Assembly: GCA_050290225.1 (NCBI GenBank)
Contig: JBNKHG010000046.1
Coordinates: 1 to 54,431 of the forward strand
Source of the DNA: JBNKHG01 sp050290225
GTDB lineage: Bacteria > Pseudomonadota > Gammaproteobacteria > Pseudomonadales > Cellvibrionaceae
Direction: 5' to 3'
DNA: 54,431 nt
Shown piece by piece: positions 33,354-42,518 of this stretch. The notes beneath the pieces are model-generated. The model was given only the letters and a program-made list of their open reading frames with translations. It was not told the DNA's origin and made no database searches. Position 1 is the first letter of the stretch, and each line of letters begins with the position of its first letter. The translations under genes were made by a program, and so were the position numbers.

Positions 33354-34301
33354 ATGTACACAAATTTAATTCTGGCCGGCGCCCTGGCGCTGGCCGTCAG
33401 CCTGTCCCAATCCGCCCAGGCGGTTATCGTGGGATTTTCCCAGGTAGGCTCCGAAAGCGGTTGGCGTACCAGTTTTAGTGAGTCAGTTAAAGCTGAGGCC
33501 AGCCGTCGAGGCATTGACCTGAAGTTTTCCGACGCTCAGCAAAAGCAGGAAAACCAGATCAAAGCGGTGCGAAGTTTTATCGCCCAAGGCGTGGACGCCA
33601 TCATGATTGCTCCAGTGGTGGAAACTGGTTGGAAACCAGTGCTGCGCGAAGCCAAACGCGCCGGTATTCCGGTAGTCATCCTCGATCGCAATGTTGACGT
33701 TAACGACAGCAACCTGTTTCTCACTCGCATAGCCTCGGATTTTGTGGAGGAGGGCCGTCGCGCTGCTAGATGGTTGATGGATACCACCGATGGTCAGTGC
33801 GCCATTTTAGAACTGCAGGGCACTGTGGGTGCTACGGCAGCCATTGATCGCATGAAGGGGTTCAATGAGGTGATCAATCGTTATCCTGGCGCGAAGATTG
33901 TGCGCAGCCAGACCGGTGAGTTCACCCGCGCCAAGGGTAAAGAAGTGATGGAAGCCATGATCAAGGCGGAAAACAACGGCAAGGGTATTTGCGCACTTTG
34001 GTCGCACAATGACGAAATGGCCATCGGTGCCATTCAGGCGATCAAAGAGGCTGGTTTGAAGCCCGGCAAGGATATGCTGGTGGTGTCCGTGGACGGCGTG
34101 CCTGATTACTTCAAGGCTATGGCGGACGGCGAGGCCAACGCCACGGTGGAGCTCAATCCGCACCTGGGCGGCCCGGCTTTCGATGTCATCACCCGATACC
34201 TAAAGGGCGATCGCAACATCGAAAAGCAAATCACCACTACCGGCGACCTCTACACCCAGGAAACCGCCGCCGTCGAATACCAGAAACGCACCGCTCAATG
34301 A
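33354..34301 (+). CDS. ytfQ: sugar ABC transporter substrate-binding protein (YtfQ)
   Basis: A 315-residue periplasmic binding protein from the ATG at 33354 with GGGAGA. Signal peptide residues 1-23 end in AQA. The mature part begins VIVGFSQVGSESGWR and continues with QQKQENQIKAVRSFIAQGVDAIMIAPVVETGW, ELQGTVGATAAIDRMKGF, LWSHNDEMAIGAIQAIKEAGLKPG and SVDGVPDYFKAM, which match E. coli YtfQ closely through its whole length. YtfQ binds galactofuranose and other furanoses, among them L-arabinofuranose. It starts the ytfQRT-yjfF importer, which together with the dehydrogenase and dehydratase makes a complete uptake-to-catabolism module. Confidence 0.92.
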   Translation: MYTNLILAGALALAVSLSQSAQAVIVGFSQVGSESGWRTSFSESVKAEASRRGIDLKFSDAQQKQENQIKAVRSFIAQGVDAIMIAPVVETGWKPVLREAKRAGIPVVILDRNVDVNDSNLFLTRIASDFVEEGRRAARWLMDTTDGQCAILELQGTVGATAAIDRMKGFNEVINRYPGAKIVRSQTGEFTRAKGKEVMEAMIKAENNGKGICALWSHNDEMAIGAIQAIKEAGLKPGKDMLVVSVDGVPDYFKAMADGEANATVELNPHLGGPAFDVITRYLKGDRNIEKQITTTGDLYTQETAAVEYQKRTAQ

Positions 34302-35794
34302 CCGAACTGCTGTTACAACTGCACAAGGTTGAAAAGCGCTATCCCGGCGTCAAGGCGTTGGATGGTGTCGACTTTCAATTACGCGCCGGTGAGATTCACG
34401 CTCTGCTGGGCGAAAACGGCGCCGGTAAATCCACGCTGGTGAAAGTGATGACCGGCGCCCTGCAGGGCGATGGCGGCAGCATGACCTTCCTGGGCAGCCC
34501 GCTGCGCTTGCATAGCACCGCGCAGGCACAGGCGATGGGCATCAGCACCGTGTACCAGGAGGTGAACCTGCTGCCTAATTTAAGTGTGGCGCACAACCTG
34601 TACCTGGGCCGCGAGCCAAAAAAGTTTGGCCTGATCGACTGGAAACGCATCAACCGTCAGTCGGTGGAGGTACTTCGGCGATTTGCCCTGGATATCGACG
34701 TCACCAAGCCGCTGGCCAGCTACTCTGTGGCGGTGCAACAGCTGGTGGCCATCGCTCGGGGCGTGGACATGTCGGCCAAGGTTTTGGTGCTGGATGAACC
34801 CACCGCAAGCCTGGATGCCGATGAAGTGGAGCAGCTGTTCACGGTCATGCGCGAGCTGAAAGCGCGCGGCATTGGCATCGTGTTCATCACCCATTTCCTC
34901 GATCAGGTGTATGCCGTGTGCGACCGCATTACGGTGTTGCGCAATGGCGGCCTGGTGGGCGAGTTCGAAACCGCGACGCTGCCGCGCGAGCAATTGGTGA
35001 GCCACATGCTGGGCAAGGAACTGGAAGCCCAGGCGCACCGCCCCGGTGAGCGAGGGCAGCGTGCCACCGGTGATGCCGTGCTGGATTTGGACGCCGTGGC
35101 CGTGCTCGGCAACCTGCAAGCCACCAGCCTGACCATCAAGCGCGGCGAGGCAGTGGGACTGGCTGGCCTGCTTGGTTCCGGACGCTCGGAAGTGTGCCGC
35201 GCGGTGTTTGGCGTGGACCGAGTGTCGGAAGGGCGGGTGACCTTTGACGGCCAGGTGCGGAATTTTCACCAGCCGGCCGATGCCATCGCCGCAGGCCTGG
35301 CCCTGTGCCCGGAGGACCGCAAGACCAGTGGCATCATCGGGCCCCTGTCGATCCGCGAGAACATTGCGCTGGCATTGCAGGCGCGCCTGGGCTGGTGGCG
35401 GCCCATGAGCCGTGCCCGACAACAGCAGCTGGCCGACAGGTTCATCGCCGAGCTGCAGATTGCTACGCCGGATGCCAACAAGTCCATTGAGCAATTGAGC
35501 GGCGGCAACCAGCAGAAGGTGATCCTGGCTCGCTGGTTGGCCACCGATCCCAAGTTGCTGGTGCTCGACGAACCCACCCGGGGTGTCGACATAGGCGCCC
35601 ACGCGGAAATTCTCAAACTGATCAAGCAGCTGTGCGACCGGGGTATGTCGTTGTTGGTGACCTCGTCGGAGCTGGGGGAGCTGGTGGCCTTTTCCGACCG
35701 GGTGGCGGTCATGCGCGACCGGCGCAAGGTGTCGGAAATCGCTGGCGACCAGATTTCCGAAGGCGCACTGATGCGGGCCATTGCCGACGCGTAA
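34298..35794 (+). CDS. ytfR: sugar ABC transporter ATPase with two domains (YtfR)
   Basis: A 498-residue ATPase of the RbsA/AraG/YtfR type, start overlapping ytfQ by four bases. Domain one has Walker A (GENGAGKST) and Walker B (VLVLDEPTASLD) with the signature replaced by YSVAVQQLVAIA. Domain two has a degenerate Walker A (GLLGSGRSE) and a canonical signature LSGGNQQKVILARWL with VLDEPTRGVD. This asymmetric pattern is normal for this group. The rest of the operon supplies the two permeases. G+C content rises visibly in this region compared with the esterase and ADH genes. Confidence 0.92.
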   Translation: MTELLLQLHKVEKRYPGVKALDGVDFQLRAGEIHALLGENGAGKSTLVKVMTGALQGDGGSMTFLGSPLRLHSTAQAQAMGISTVYQEVNLLPNLSVAHNLYLGREPKKFGLIDWKRINRQSVEVLRRFALDIDVTKPLASYSVAVQQLVAIARGVDMSAKVLVLDEPTASLDADEVEQLFTVMRELKARGIGIVFITHFLDQVYAVCDRITVLRNGGLVGEFETATLPREQLVSHMLGKELEAQAHRPGERGQRATGDAVLDLDAVAVLGNLQATSLTIKRGEAVGLAGLLGSGRSEVCRAVFGVDRVSEGRVTFDGQVRNFHQPADAIAAGLALCPEDRKTSGIIGPLSIRENIALALQARLGWWRPMSRARQQQLADRFIAELQIATPDANKSIEQLSGGNQQKVILARWLATDPKLLVLDEPTRGVDIGAHAEILKLIKQLCDRGMSLLVTSSELGELVAFSDRVAVMRDRRKVSEIAGDQISEGALMRAIADA

Positions 35795-35818
35795 TTACTC
35801 TCATCCGCGAGGAACATT

Positions 35819-36895
35819 GTGAATCACATATCATCGGCCGCGCTCAAGGCGCGGTCCACCACTTCTGCATCGCAGCGCGGAAAGTTGCCGCCGCTATCCG
35901 GCCGCTACCTGTGGCCACTGGTGGGTCTGGTGTTGCTGCTGGCCATCAACCTGCTGCTGGCGCCGGAATTTTTTCACATCGAGATCAAGGATGGCCGCCT
36001 GTACGGTAGCCTGATCGATGTGCTCAACCGCAGTGCGCCGGTGGCGCTGTTGGCCATTGGTATGACGCTAGTGATTGCCACTGGTGGCATCGACCTGTCG
36101 GTGGGTGCCACCATGGCCATTGCCGGTGCCGTGTGTGCCAACCTGATTGTGAGCGGAGTGGATAGTGCCTTGCTGCTGGCGGCGGCGGGCCTGGCCGCCG
36201 GATTGTTGGCGGGCCTGATCAACGGGAGCCTGGTAAGTTACCTTGGTATTCAGCCCATTGTCGCCACCTTGATTTTGATGGTGGCCGGCCGTGGCATCGC
36301 GCAGCTGATCAACGCTGGGCAGATTGTTACCTTTCAACACCAGGGCTTTGCCTTCCTAGGCACAGGCGCCTTGTTTGGTATTCCGTTTCCGGTGGTGTTG
36401 GTGTTGCTGGTCTTGCTCGCCACCCAACTGCTGATGCGCAAAACCGCCCTGGGCTTGTTTGTGGAATCCGTGGGCTGCAATGCCACCGCCAGCTACTACC
36501 TGGGCATCAACGCCAGTGCGGTCAAATTGATGACTTATTGCATCACCGGCATGTGCGCCGCCCTGGCGGGCATGATTGCCGCCGCCGATATCCAGGGTTC
36601 GGATGCCAACAACGCGGGCCTCTGGCTGGAGCTGGATGCGATTTTGGCGGTGGTGATTGGTGGTGCCTCCCTGATGGGTGGCCGCTTTTCCCTGTTGTTG
36701 TCGCTGGTGGGCGTGCTGGTGATCCAGTGCCTGAGTACCACCATCATCATGAGCGGCTTGCCGCCCAAGTTTAATCTGTTGATCAAGGCGCTGGTGGTGA
36801 TCCTGGTGCTGTTGCTGCAATCGCCGCGCTTTCAGGCACAAATGCTGGCTCTGTGGCAAATGGTGAAGGCCGGCCAAGGGAGGGCAAAGGCATGA
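35819..36895 (+). CDS. ytfT: sugar ABC transporter permease (YtfT)
   Basis: A 358-residue permease starting with GTG at 35819 (GAGGA upstream). It has about ten membrane segments of the BPD_transp_2 type, with the conserved IGMTLVIATGGIDLSVGATMAIAGAV, GIQPIVATLILMVAGRGIAQLI and GLWLELDAILAVVIGGASLMGGRFS. The hydrophilic start MNHISSAALKARSTTSASQRGK precedes the first helix. It forms a heterodimer with YjfF, which follows with an ATGA overlap. Confidence 0.92.
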   Translation: MNHISSAALKARSTTSASQRGKLPPLSGRYLWPLVGLVLLLAINLLLAPEFFHIEIKDGRLYGSLIDVLNRSAPVALLAIGMTLVIATGGIDLSVGATMAIAGAVCANLIVSGVDSALLLAAAGLAAGLLAGLINGSLVSYLGIQPIVATLILMVAGRGIAQLINAGQIVTFQHQGFAFLGTGALFGIPFPVVLVLLVLLATQLLMRKTALGLFVESVGCNATASYYLGINASAVKLMTYCITGMCAALAGMIAAADIQGSDANNAGLWLELDAILAVVIGGASLMGGRFSLLLSLVGVLVIQCLSTTIIMSGLPPKFNLLIKALVVILVLLLQSPRFQAQMLALWQMVKAGQGRAKA

Positions 36896-37851
36896 TGCAG
36901 TCCCGATATGCATCCCTGTACGTCACCGGTGGATTGCTGGTACTGTTGTTCCTGGTGGGCTCACTGCAGTTTTCCGGCTTCGCCAGCGGCCGCGTGGTGG
37001 CTAACCTGTTTTCCGACAACGCTTTTCTCGCCATCACCGCCATCGGCATGACATTTGTCATCATCTCCGGCGGCATCGACTTGTCCGTGGGCGCGGTCAT
37101 TGCGCTGACCGGCGTCGCCTGTGGCGTGTTGATTGGTGAGCAAGGCATGCACCCCTTGCAAGTGTTTCCATTGGTGATCATCGCCGGCGGCCTGTTTGGC
37201 GCAGCCATGGGGGCGTTGATTCACTACTACCAACTGCAACCCTTCATTGTCACCCTCGCGGGTATGTTCTTGGCGCGCGGACTGGCCACCACCCTGAGCG
37301 AGGAGTCGGTGCCTATCGACCATGCCTTCTACGATGCGGTGGCAGATTTTGGCCTGCAACTGCCGGGCGGTGCCTGGGTGGGTGCCTCTACATTGATCCT
37401 GTTACTGGTGCTGTTCGCAGCCATGCTGCTGGCCCACTACAGCCGCTTGGGTGGTTACATCTACGCGCTGGGTGGCAATGCCCAGTCGGCGCGCTTAATG
37501 GGCGTGCCGGTGGCCGGCACCACCATTGCCATCTATGCCATCAGTGGTGTGCTGTCGGCCGTGGGTGGCATTGTCTATTCCTTCTACACCTTTTCCGGCT
37601 ACGCCCTGGCCGGCGTGGGCATGGAGCTGGATGCCATCGCCGCTGTGGTGATTGGCGGTACCTTGCTCACCGGCGGCTCGGGTTATGTGCTCGGCACCTT
37701 GATCGGCGTGCTGATCATGGGTGTGATCCAGACGTACATTTCTTTCGACGGCACACTCAGTAGTTGGTGGACCAAAATTGTCATCGGTTTGTTGCTGTTT
37801 GCGTTTATCGGCATGCAACGGCTATTGACGGCACGAGGGTCAAGTCACTAG
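36892..37851 (+). CDS. yjfF: sugar ABC transporter permease (YjfF)
   Basis: A 319-residue permease. Two ATG codons at 36892 and 36895; the first overlaps the ytfT stop (ATGA). Conserved parts: AIGMTFVIISGGIDLSVGAVIALTGVACGVLI, LQPFIVTLAGMFLARGLATTLSEESVPI (the YjfF mark) and GMELDAIAAVVIGGTLLTGGSGYVLGTLIGV. It is the second half of the membrane channel of the YtfQRT-YjfF furanose importer. No terminator of clear form follows; the next 679 bp carry only a promoter and operator. Confidence 0.92.
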   Translation: MMQSRYASLYVTGGLLVLLFLVGSLQFSGFASGRVVANLFSDNAFLAITAIGMTFVIISGGIDLSVGAVIALTGVACGVLIGEQGMHPLQVFPLVIIAGGLFGAAMGALIHYYQLQPFIVTLAGMFLARGLATTLSEESVPIDHAFYDAVADFGLQLPGGAWVGASTLILLLVLFAAMLLAHYSRLGGYIYALGGNAQSARLMGVPVAGTTIAIYAISGVLSAVGGIVYSFYTFSGYALAGVGMELDAIAAVVIGGTLLTGGSGYVLGTLIGVLIMGVIQTYISFDGTLSSWWTKIVIGLLLFAFIGMQRLLTARGSSH

Positions 37852-38530
37852 TTGCTTTCTCTGTGACTGCAGTGCCACCTGGTCTTCTTTTGAAAAAGTC
37901 GTTGCCGGCAATCTTTTTAACGTTTCCGTTGTGGCGCCCGCCAGGCATTTAGCAAGGGCTATTGTGCTGATCGCGCAGGTCACGGATTTTGCTATTCCAT
38001 GTTGAAAAATCATCTGCTTACCACCGAGTCCACATCTTAGGTTTTCTTGACACAGGTCCGATTTGTCTTCCAGCGGACACAGAGAAGATGTGTTGATTTT
38101 TAAATAATATAGTAATACTATTAGATTTTCGTCATGCAAGGCCTATTTGGGTGTTCTGACTAAATGGCGGGTGCTTTGTATGGTGGCTGTGTCGGATGAC
38201 TTTGCAGAGGGTTGGTACCTGCGGTTTAAAAAATGTATCGCAATCTTTTACTGGATATAGACTTATGTCCCCTTCATTCCACTTTGCTAAGTAATGTCAT
38301 TGAATCAGCAAATATAATTTTTGAATCAACGTCCGCAAGCAGCCAGTCGTCAATTGTAATCGTCAGACCATATATAAAGGGATAGTTCTTGGAGCAAAGC
38401 CTGTCCACACGATAGATGGAGGCTTTTTCGCACCACTTTTATTGGATAGCCAAATCTGTAATAGCTACTAACTACATTGAAAAAATAAGCCCACTTATAT
38501 TTCCTTCAGGGCTTTGGAGAAAATGAGACG
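37852..38530. other. long intergenic region before GH74
   Basis: 679 bp without a supportable gene. Its main content is the promoter and GntR-type operator at 38093-38122. The following 400 bp to the GH74 start could be a long leader, or a place where a gene was lost. A 99-codon minus-strand open frame at 37840-38139 has no recognisable features and is not counted. Confidence 0.5.
38093..38122 (+). promoter_or_regulatory. promoter and GntR-type operator upstream of GH74
   Basis: TTGATT (38093-38098), 17 bp, TACTAT (38116-38121). The sequence TATAGTAATACTATT (38108-38122) covers the -10 box and has the same 13-bp core and the same placement as at 30615. It points right toward the GH74 gene, which starts about 400 bp downstream. 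This links the xyloglucanase, or a gene lost between them, to the arabinose-type regulator. Confidence 0.65.
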
Positions 38531-40912
38531 ATGATTAGAACGTTATTTTTACTGATGTCAGTTTTGACTCTGACATTAATGGGATGTGGTGGCGGAAGCT
38601 CCGGTGGTTCGGGTTCTGTGGAAGTGGTCGACTCTGACCCGCAACCCGAACCAACGCCTGAGCCCGAACCAACGCCTGAGCCCGAACCGACTCCCGAACC
38701 TGTTGGTAATAGTTGGACTAACGTCAAAATAGGCGGGCACGGTTATGTCCCGGGTCTCGTGTTCCATCCGGTTGCTCCGGATGTGTACTATGCACGTACC
38801 GATATCGGCGGTGCCTATCGCTGGGATAGGGATGCAATGTCGTGGCACGCCATCACTGACAGTTTTGGCGTGACAGAAGGTAATTACATGGGCGCGGAAA
38901 GCATTGCTCTCGACCCAAATTATGACTACCGGGTTTATATGAGTACAGGACTGTACATTTCCAACGGCAATGGGCGGCTCTACATTTCCTCTGACCGCGG
39001 TGAAAGCTGGACGCATGTGGAACTGCCATTCCCGGTGGGGGCCAACAACTCTGGGCGCGCCATTGGCGAACGGATGATGGTAGACCCTAACCTGTCTTCG
39101 ACCTTGTTTTATGGATCGCGCACCGCCGGATTGTGGAAATCAACCGATAGTGGATTGACATGGAACCAAGTGACCAGTTTGTCTTCGCTCGTGATGCCAT
39201 CCAACTCAGGCAGTACCCCCGCGGGTGTGGAATTTGTGGTGTTCGATACTGACACCATGGGCAGCGGATCGGCAACCCAGACCATCTATGTGGGGGTAGG
39301 CCCTGAATATGCCAGTGCGGCAGGCTTAACCAAAAAGGTGTATCGATCGACGGACGCCGGTGCGACTTGGGTTGGCCTTGACACGCCTGTGGATGGTGAA
39401 AGCACCAATTACTATATCCCGCATGTGGTGCGTGCGGATGATGGGCAATTCTATTTTATCTTCACCGGCAGCATAGGCCCTGGCGCCTCTGGCCCTGGAC
39501 GGCTTTACCGTTTTGACGGCAGCAACTGGACTCTACTGCGCAAAAGGGATCCGGGTGCGGGAGTAAACTTTGGCTATGCCGGACTTTCAGTTTACGGTTT
39601 GGGCAGCAATACCCGGATCGTCCTGGGTATCAGTAACTCCTGGGGTGAGTGGGATGGAAAGCCTGTCGTGGAGTTTTCCGAGGATGCGGGTGTGACCTGG
39701 AGAGAGATTTCCGAGGGTAAGCCGCATACGCCTGAGGAGTCGGTTTCTGGCTGGATTGATGACGTGGAGATAAACCCCTTTAATCCGGATCACGTACTGC
39801 ACGTGACTGGCGGTGGCGTATGGGAGACCTACAATGCCACTGACGCTGATCCTCACTGGGTTAAGATGGTGGAAGGCCTTGAAGAAACGGCCACCCTCAA
39901 TCTGACTACGCCACCAGCGAGCGCCTCCTACACTTTGTTAAATGCCTCCGGTGATATCGGTACCTATGTGCATATCGAACTGGATACTGCGCCGTCCCGC
40001 ACGCCGAGCGGAGATTTGAAATTTGCCAATGGGGTCAGTGGTGATATGGCCTGGTCCGACCCAGCTTATATCGCGACCATTGGCACCAGGCATTGGCAGT
40101 TTGGCAGTGAAAACCCTGCCGGTCGCTATTCGCGAGATGGCGGCTTGACCTGGTCGGCGTTCGCTTCGCTGCCGGAGGGCGTTGTGGCAGGGGAAGGCTT
40201 ACCCAATCCAAACAACATCGCGATAACGTCGCCCAACAATATCGTGTGGTCGGTCGCTAACACAAAACCCTACTATTCCACCGATAGCGGTAACACTTGG
40301 TATGCGAGTAACCTCCCCCAACTGGATTCATTCAGTGTGGCCCGCAGCTACCATGTGGCGGCGGATCGCCAGAACCCGAACAAAGTGTACGCCTACGACC
40401 ACGGTGGGCATTGGTGGGGCACGCCTGGTAAGTTCTATTACTCTACAGACGGTGGTAAAACTTTTACTGAAAGCACAGACCCGAATCTGACACTGAGTGC
40501 CAGCGGTTACTCAATGACATCCATCGCGGTCAATCCAAATTCGGAAGGTGATATCTGGCTGATCGATGGCCATAGCGTGTTCCATTCTCTGGACTCCGGG
40601 GTGACCTGGACAAAGCTGGAGGTGACCGAATCCATTTGGGGGGCGAACTCCTGGCCCGATATCTATGGTGCTTCCAGTATTGCCGTGGGTAAAGCCGCTA
40701 ATGGATCAAGCTACTCGGCCGCGGTTTACCTAGTCGGTGTTATCGACGGGGTTTGGGGTTTGTTCCGCTCTGATGACATGGGTGTGAACTGGGAGCGGAT
40801 CAATGATGATGCGCATCAGTACGGTGGCATTAGCCAGCTTGCCGCAGACCACAAGATTTACGGCCGCCTGTATATTGCTGGTAACGGACGAGGAATACTT
40901 TACAACTACTAG
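38531..40912 (+). CDS. GH74 family xyloglucanase, lipoprotein
   Basis: A 793-residue lipoprotein (lipobox ending at Cys19) with a spacer of glycine and serine, then PEPTPEPEPT repeats (about residues 37-57), a linker common in Cellvibrio surface enzymes. The catalytic part is two seven-bladed propellers with repeated STDxGxTW (BNR-type) turns. Opening: VPGLVFHPVAPDVYYARTDIGGAYRW with catalytic Asp91; the second catalytic aspartate aligns as Asp505 in SGDMAWSDP. GH74 enzymes cut the glucan backbone of xyloglucan. Sequence is somewhat divergent from typical endo-enzymes, so mode (endo or exo) is open. It is probably anchored at the cell surface. A hairpin terminator follows at 40961. Confidence 0.87.
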   Translation: MIRTLFLLMSVLTLTLMGCGGGSSGGSGSVEVVDSDPQPEPTPEPEPTPEPEPTPEPVGNSWTNVKIGGHGYVPGLVFHPVAPDVYYARTDIGGAYRWDRDAMSWHAITDSFGVTEGNYMGAESIALDPNYDYRVYMSTGLYISNGNGRLYISSDRGESWTHVELPFPVGANNSGRAIGERMMVDPNLSSTLFYGSRTAGLWKSTDSGLTWNQVTSLSSLVMPSNSGSTPAGVEFVVFDTDTMGSGSATQTIYVGVGPEYASAAGLTKKVYRSTDAGATWVGLDTPVDGESTNYYIPHVVRADDGQFYFIFTGSIGPGASGPGRLYRFDGSNWTLLRKRDPGAGVNFGYAGLSVYGLGSNTRIVLGISNSWGEWDGKPVVEFSEDAGVTWREISEGKPHTPEESVSGWIDDVEINPFNPDHVLHVTGGGVWETYNATDADPHWVKMVEGLEETATLNLTTPPASASYTLLNASGDIGTYVHIELDTAPSRTPSGDLKFANGVSGDMAWSDPAYIATIGTRHWQFGSENPAGRYSRDGGLTWSAFASLPEGVVAGEGLPNPNNIAITSPNNIVWSVANTKPYYSTDSGNTWYASNLPQLDSFSVARSYHVAADRQNPNKVYAYDHGGHWWGTPGKFYYSTDGGKTFTESTDPNLTLSASGYSMTSIAVNPNSEGDIWLIDGHSVFHSLDSGVTWTKLEVTESIWGANSWPDIYGASSIAVGKAANGSSYSAAVYLVGVIDGVWGLFRSDDMGVNWERINDDAHQYGGISQLAADHKIYGRLYIAGNGRGILYNY

Positions 40913-40960
40913 CGTGGCTCTGTGCTAATTGAGTTTAATTGCATAGTAAATACATCTAAA

Positions 40961-40993
40961 GGTGCTACACATGCTGTAGCACCGTTTAAGCTT
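40961..40993 (+). terminator. terminator of the GH74 gene
   Basis: A perfect 9-bp stem GGTGCTACA/TGTAGCACC with a five-base loop (40961-40983), followed by GTTTAAGCTTT. It lies 48 bases past the stop codon. Confidence 0.65.
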
Positions 40994-41526
40994 TATGGGA
41001 CGGAGGTAGGTTTGATAATAACGCTGAACCGCTAGCTAATGTGAGCCAAATTATTTAGCACCGAAAAGCCGATTTTTCTTTTGATCGAGACCGAAAACTG
41101 CACATCGATGATGTACTAATAGTACTGCTAATCAGCAGTAAAACGGTCAAACATGTTATGAATATAATTTTTGAATTGATCTATAAAAATGCGAAATTTT
41201 TCTAACCAGACATATTTAATTTGCAGTAAGCGAAATGTGGAGGTTTAATTTTTGAGTTGCAATGGATTGAGTCCTTGTCAACATTCTGAGGAACGCTACA
41301 ATAATCGATAAAATATTATGATAGTTATTAATTTTTGTAAGGAATCTTGTAGTGGGTGGGCCTAAGCATGTTAAGGCAGTACGGGCTGAGGTGACGGTAA
41401 TGTTTAACTTGCAATGTAAACGATTGCATTGCAAGTTAAACAGTAAATGCGTTATTGCGGAAAAACCAGGTGAGTAGGGAGTTGATGTTTTACTAAATAC
41501 TAATCAAACGGGAGCAATTCAAATAT
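40994..41526. other. AT-rich region upstream of halogenase remnant
   Basis: No gene. It holds a 13-bp perfect palindrome GTACTAATAGTAC at 41113-41125 and a large inverted repeat at 41401-41442. In related polysaccharide loci a TonB-dependent receptor gene often precedes the halogenase; nothing of it remains here that I can recognise. Confidence 0.45.
41401..41442. repeat. perfect 16-bp inverted repeat with nested LacI-type operator
   Basis: TGTTTAACTTGCAATG (41401-41416) and its exact reverse complement (41427-41442) flank a 10-base centre. The middle of the structure, TGTAAACGATTGCA (41415-41428), fits the LacI consensus TGnAAnCGnTTnCA. It lies about 85 bp before the halogenase remnant and may be the operator of a lost gene. 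Confidence 0.7.
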
Positions 41527-42404
41527 CTTAGCGCCGTGGAGTATGTGAGTGCTGTTGCACGAGCGGCCATGGACGTTGGTGTAACACGAATAGCCGGAAA
41601 AATAAAAACGGTAGTGCGCGACGACGAAACCATTACATCGCTTGTGTTGCAGGACGATGCGGTTATCGAGGCCGATTTTTATATTGATGCTTCTGGCCCT
41701 GATGCAGTGCTAATCCGAGCATTATCTGACGATGCCTTTGAGGACTGGGGTACTGGTTTCGTAGTGACCGCATGATCACCGCTTCCGTGGGTCCGTTTGT
41801 CGCCAAAGCCGGCGTTTGCTCAGATTACCGCTTTTTCCAGTGGCTGGTGCGGGCTTTACCCGCTGGCCCATCGGACTGCTGTACAGGTATTGTATTCGTC
41901 TGTCGATGCAGACAGTTCTACAGTGATCGACGAAGTCAGCGCACTTACAGGTGTAGATGTTTCCGGGGACAAAGAGCGGGAACTAAAGTGCGGTATCTTG
42001 AGTCGTGCCTGGATTGGAAACTGCCTGGCGGTCGGTTCTACGGCGGTGGTACTGGAGCCGTTGGATGCATTGCAGCAGCATCCGCTGGTTATTAGTATGG
42101 TGCTCTTAAGCCAGTTATTTCCAAGTAGTAATAAGTATGCTAACGAACGAATAATTTACAACAGTAGCATGCATTCATACGTGAAAAATTTGCGTTATTC
42201 AGGGAGTGTGGTTATGTATCGGTGCGCGAGGACGAAACCTTTCGGGAAGAAAACTGGATGAGCCTGTTTCACGGTCATGGTGTTATGACCGAGAACTACA
42301 GTCCGCTGATGGACAACGTTCCGGAAGACGAATTGAGCAGATAATTTCAGGAAATATTAAAAACCATAAAGAACCGTATTGCGTCAGCTCCATTGATTGA
42401 TTGA
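41527..42404 (+). pseudogene. flavin-dependent tryptophan halogenase-type gene, decayed
   Basis: Remnant of a PrnA/tryptophan-halogenase-like flavoprotein, about 290 codons of an original 500 or so. Recognisable: GVTRIAGKIKTVVRDDE, VIEADFYIDASGPDAVLI, then a TGA at 41773. After that come FAQITAFSSGWCGLYPLAHRTAVQ, ILSRAWIGNCLAVGSTAVVLEPLDA and MHSYVKNLRYSGSVVMY. A missing G at 42221-42222 shifts the frame to REDETFREENWMSLFHGHG, and a TAA at 42342 replaces an expected Gln before FQEILKTIKNRIASAPL. The N-terminal FAD-binding third is gone. In polysaccharide loci of marine and soil gammaproteobacteria such genes accompany TonB receptors; their role is unknown. Confidence 0.8.
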
Positions 42405-42455
42405 CTCGTAAACCTAATTTGTTCTACTCTAGGCCTGAAAATGTAAACGTTTACA
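42401..42455 (+). promoter_or_regulatory. promoter and LacI-type operator of the first GH2 operon
   Basis: TTGACT (42401-42406), an 18-bp spacer and TACTCT (42425-42430), then the perfect operator TGTAAACGTTTACA (42442-42455) just past the expected start of transcription. The GH2 gene starts 63 bases downstream. The promoter begins inside the last codons of the halogenase remnant. Confidence 0.7.
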
Positions 42456-42518
42456 TGGGGGTGGACGCTGCACTAAAAGATCGCGGTGTCGACAGATTCA
42501 CTGAAAGAAGAGTATTGA

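Noticed and set aside
35632..36009. 125-codon open frame across the ytfR/ytfT junction
   Set aside because: It is a shifted-frame shadow of the high-G+C transporter genes.
37840..38139. Minus-strand 99-codon open frame after yjfF
   Set aside because: No start signal or domain; it overlaps the GntR-type operator and promoter.
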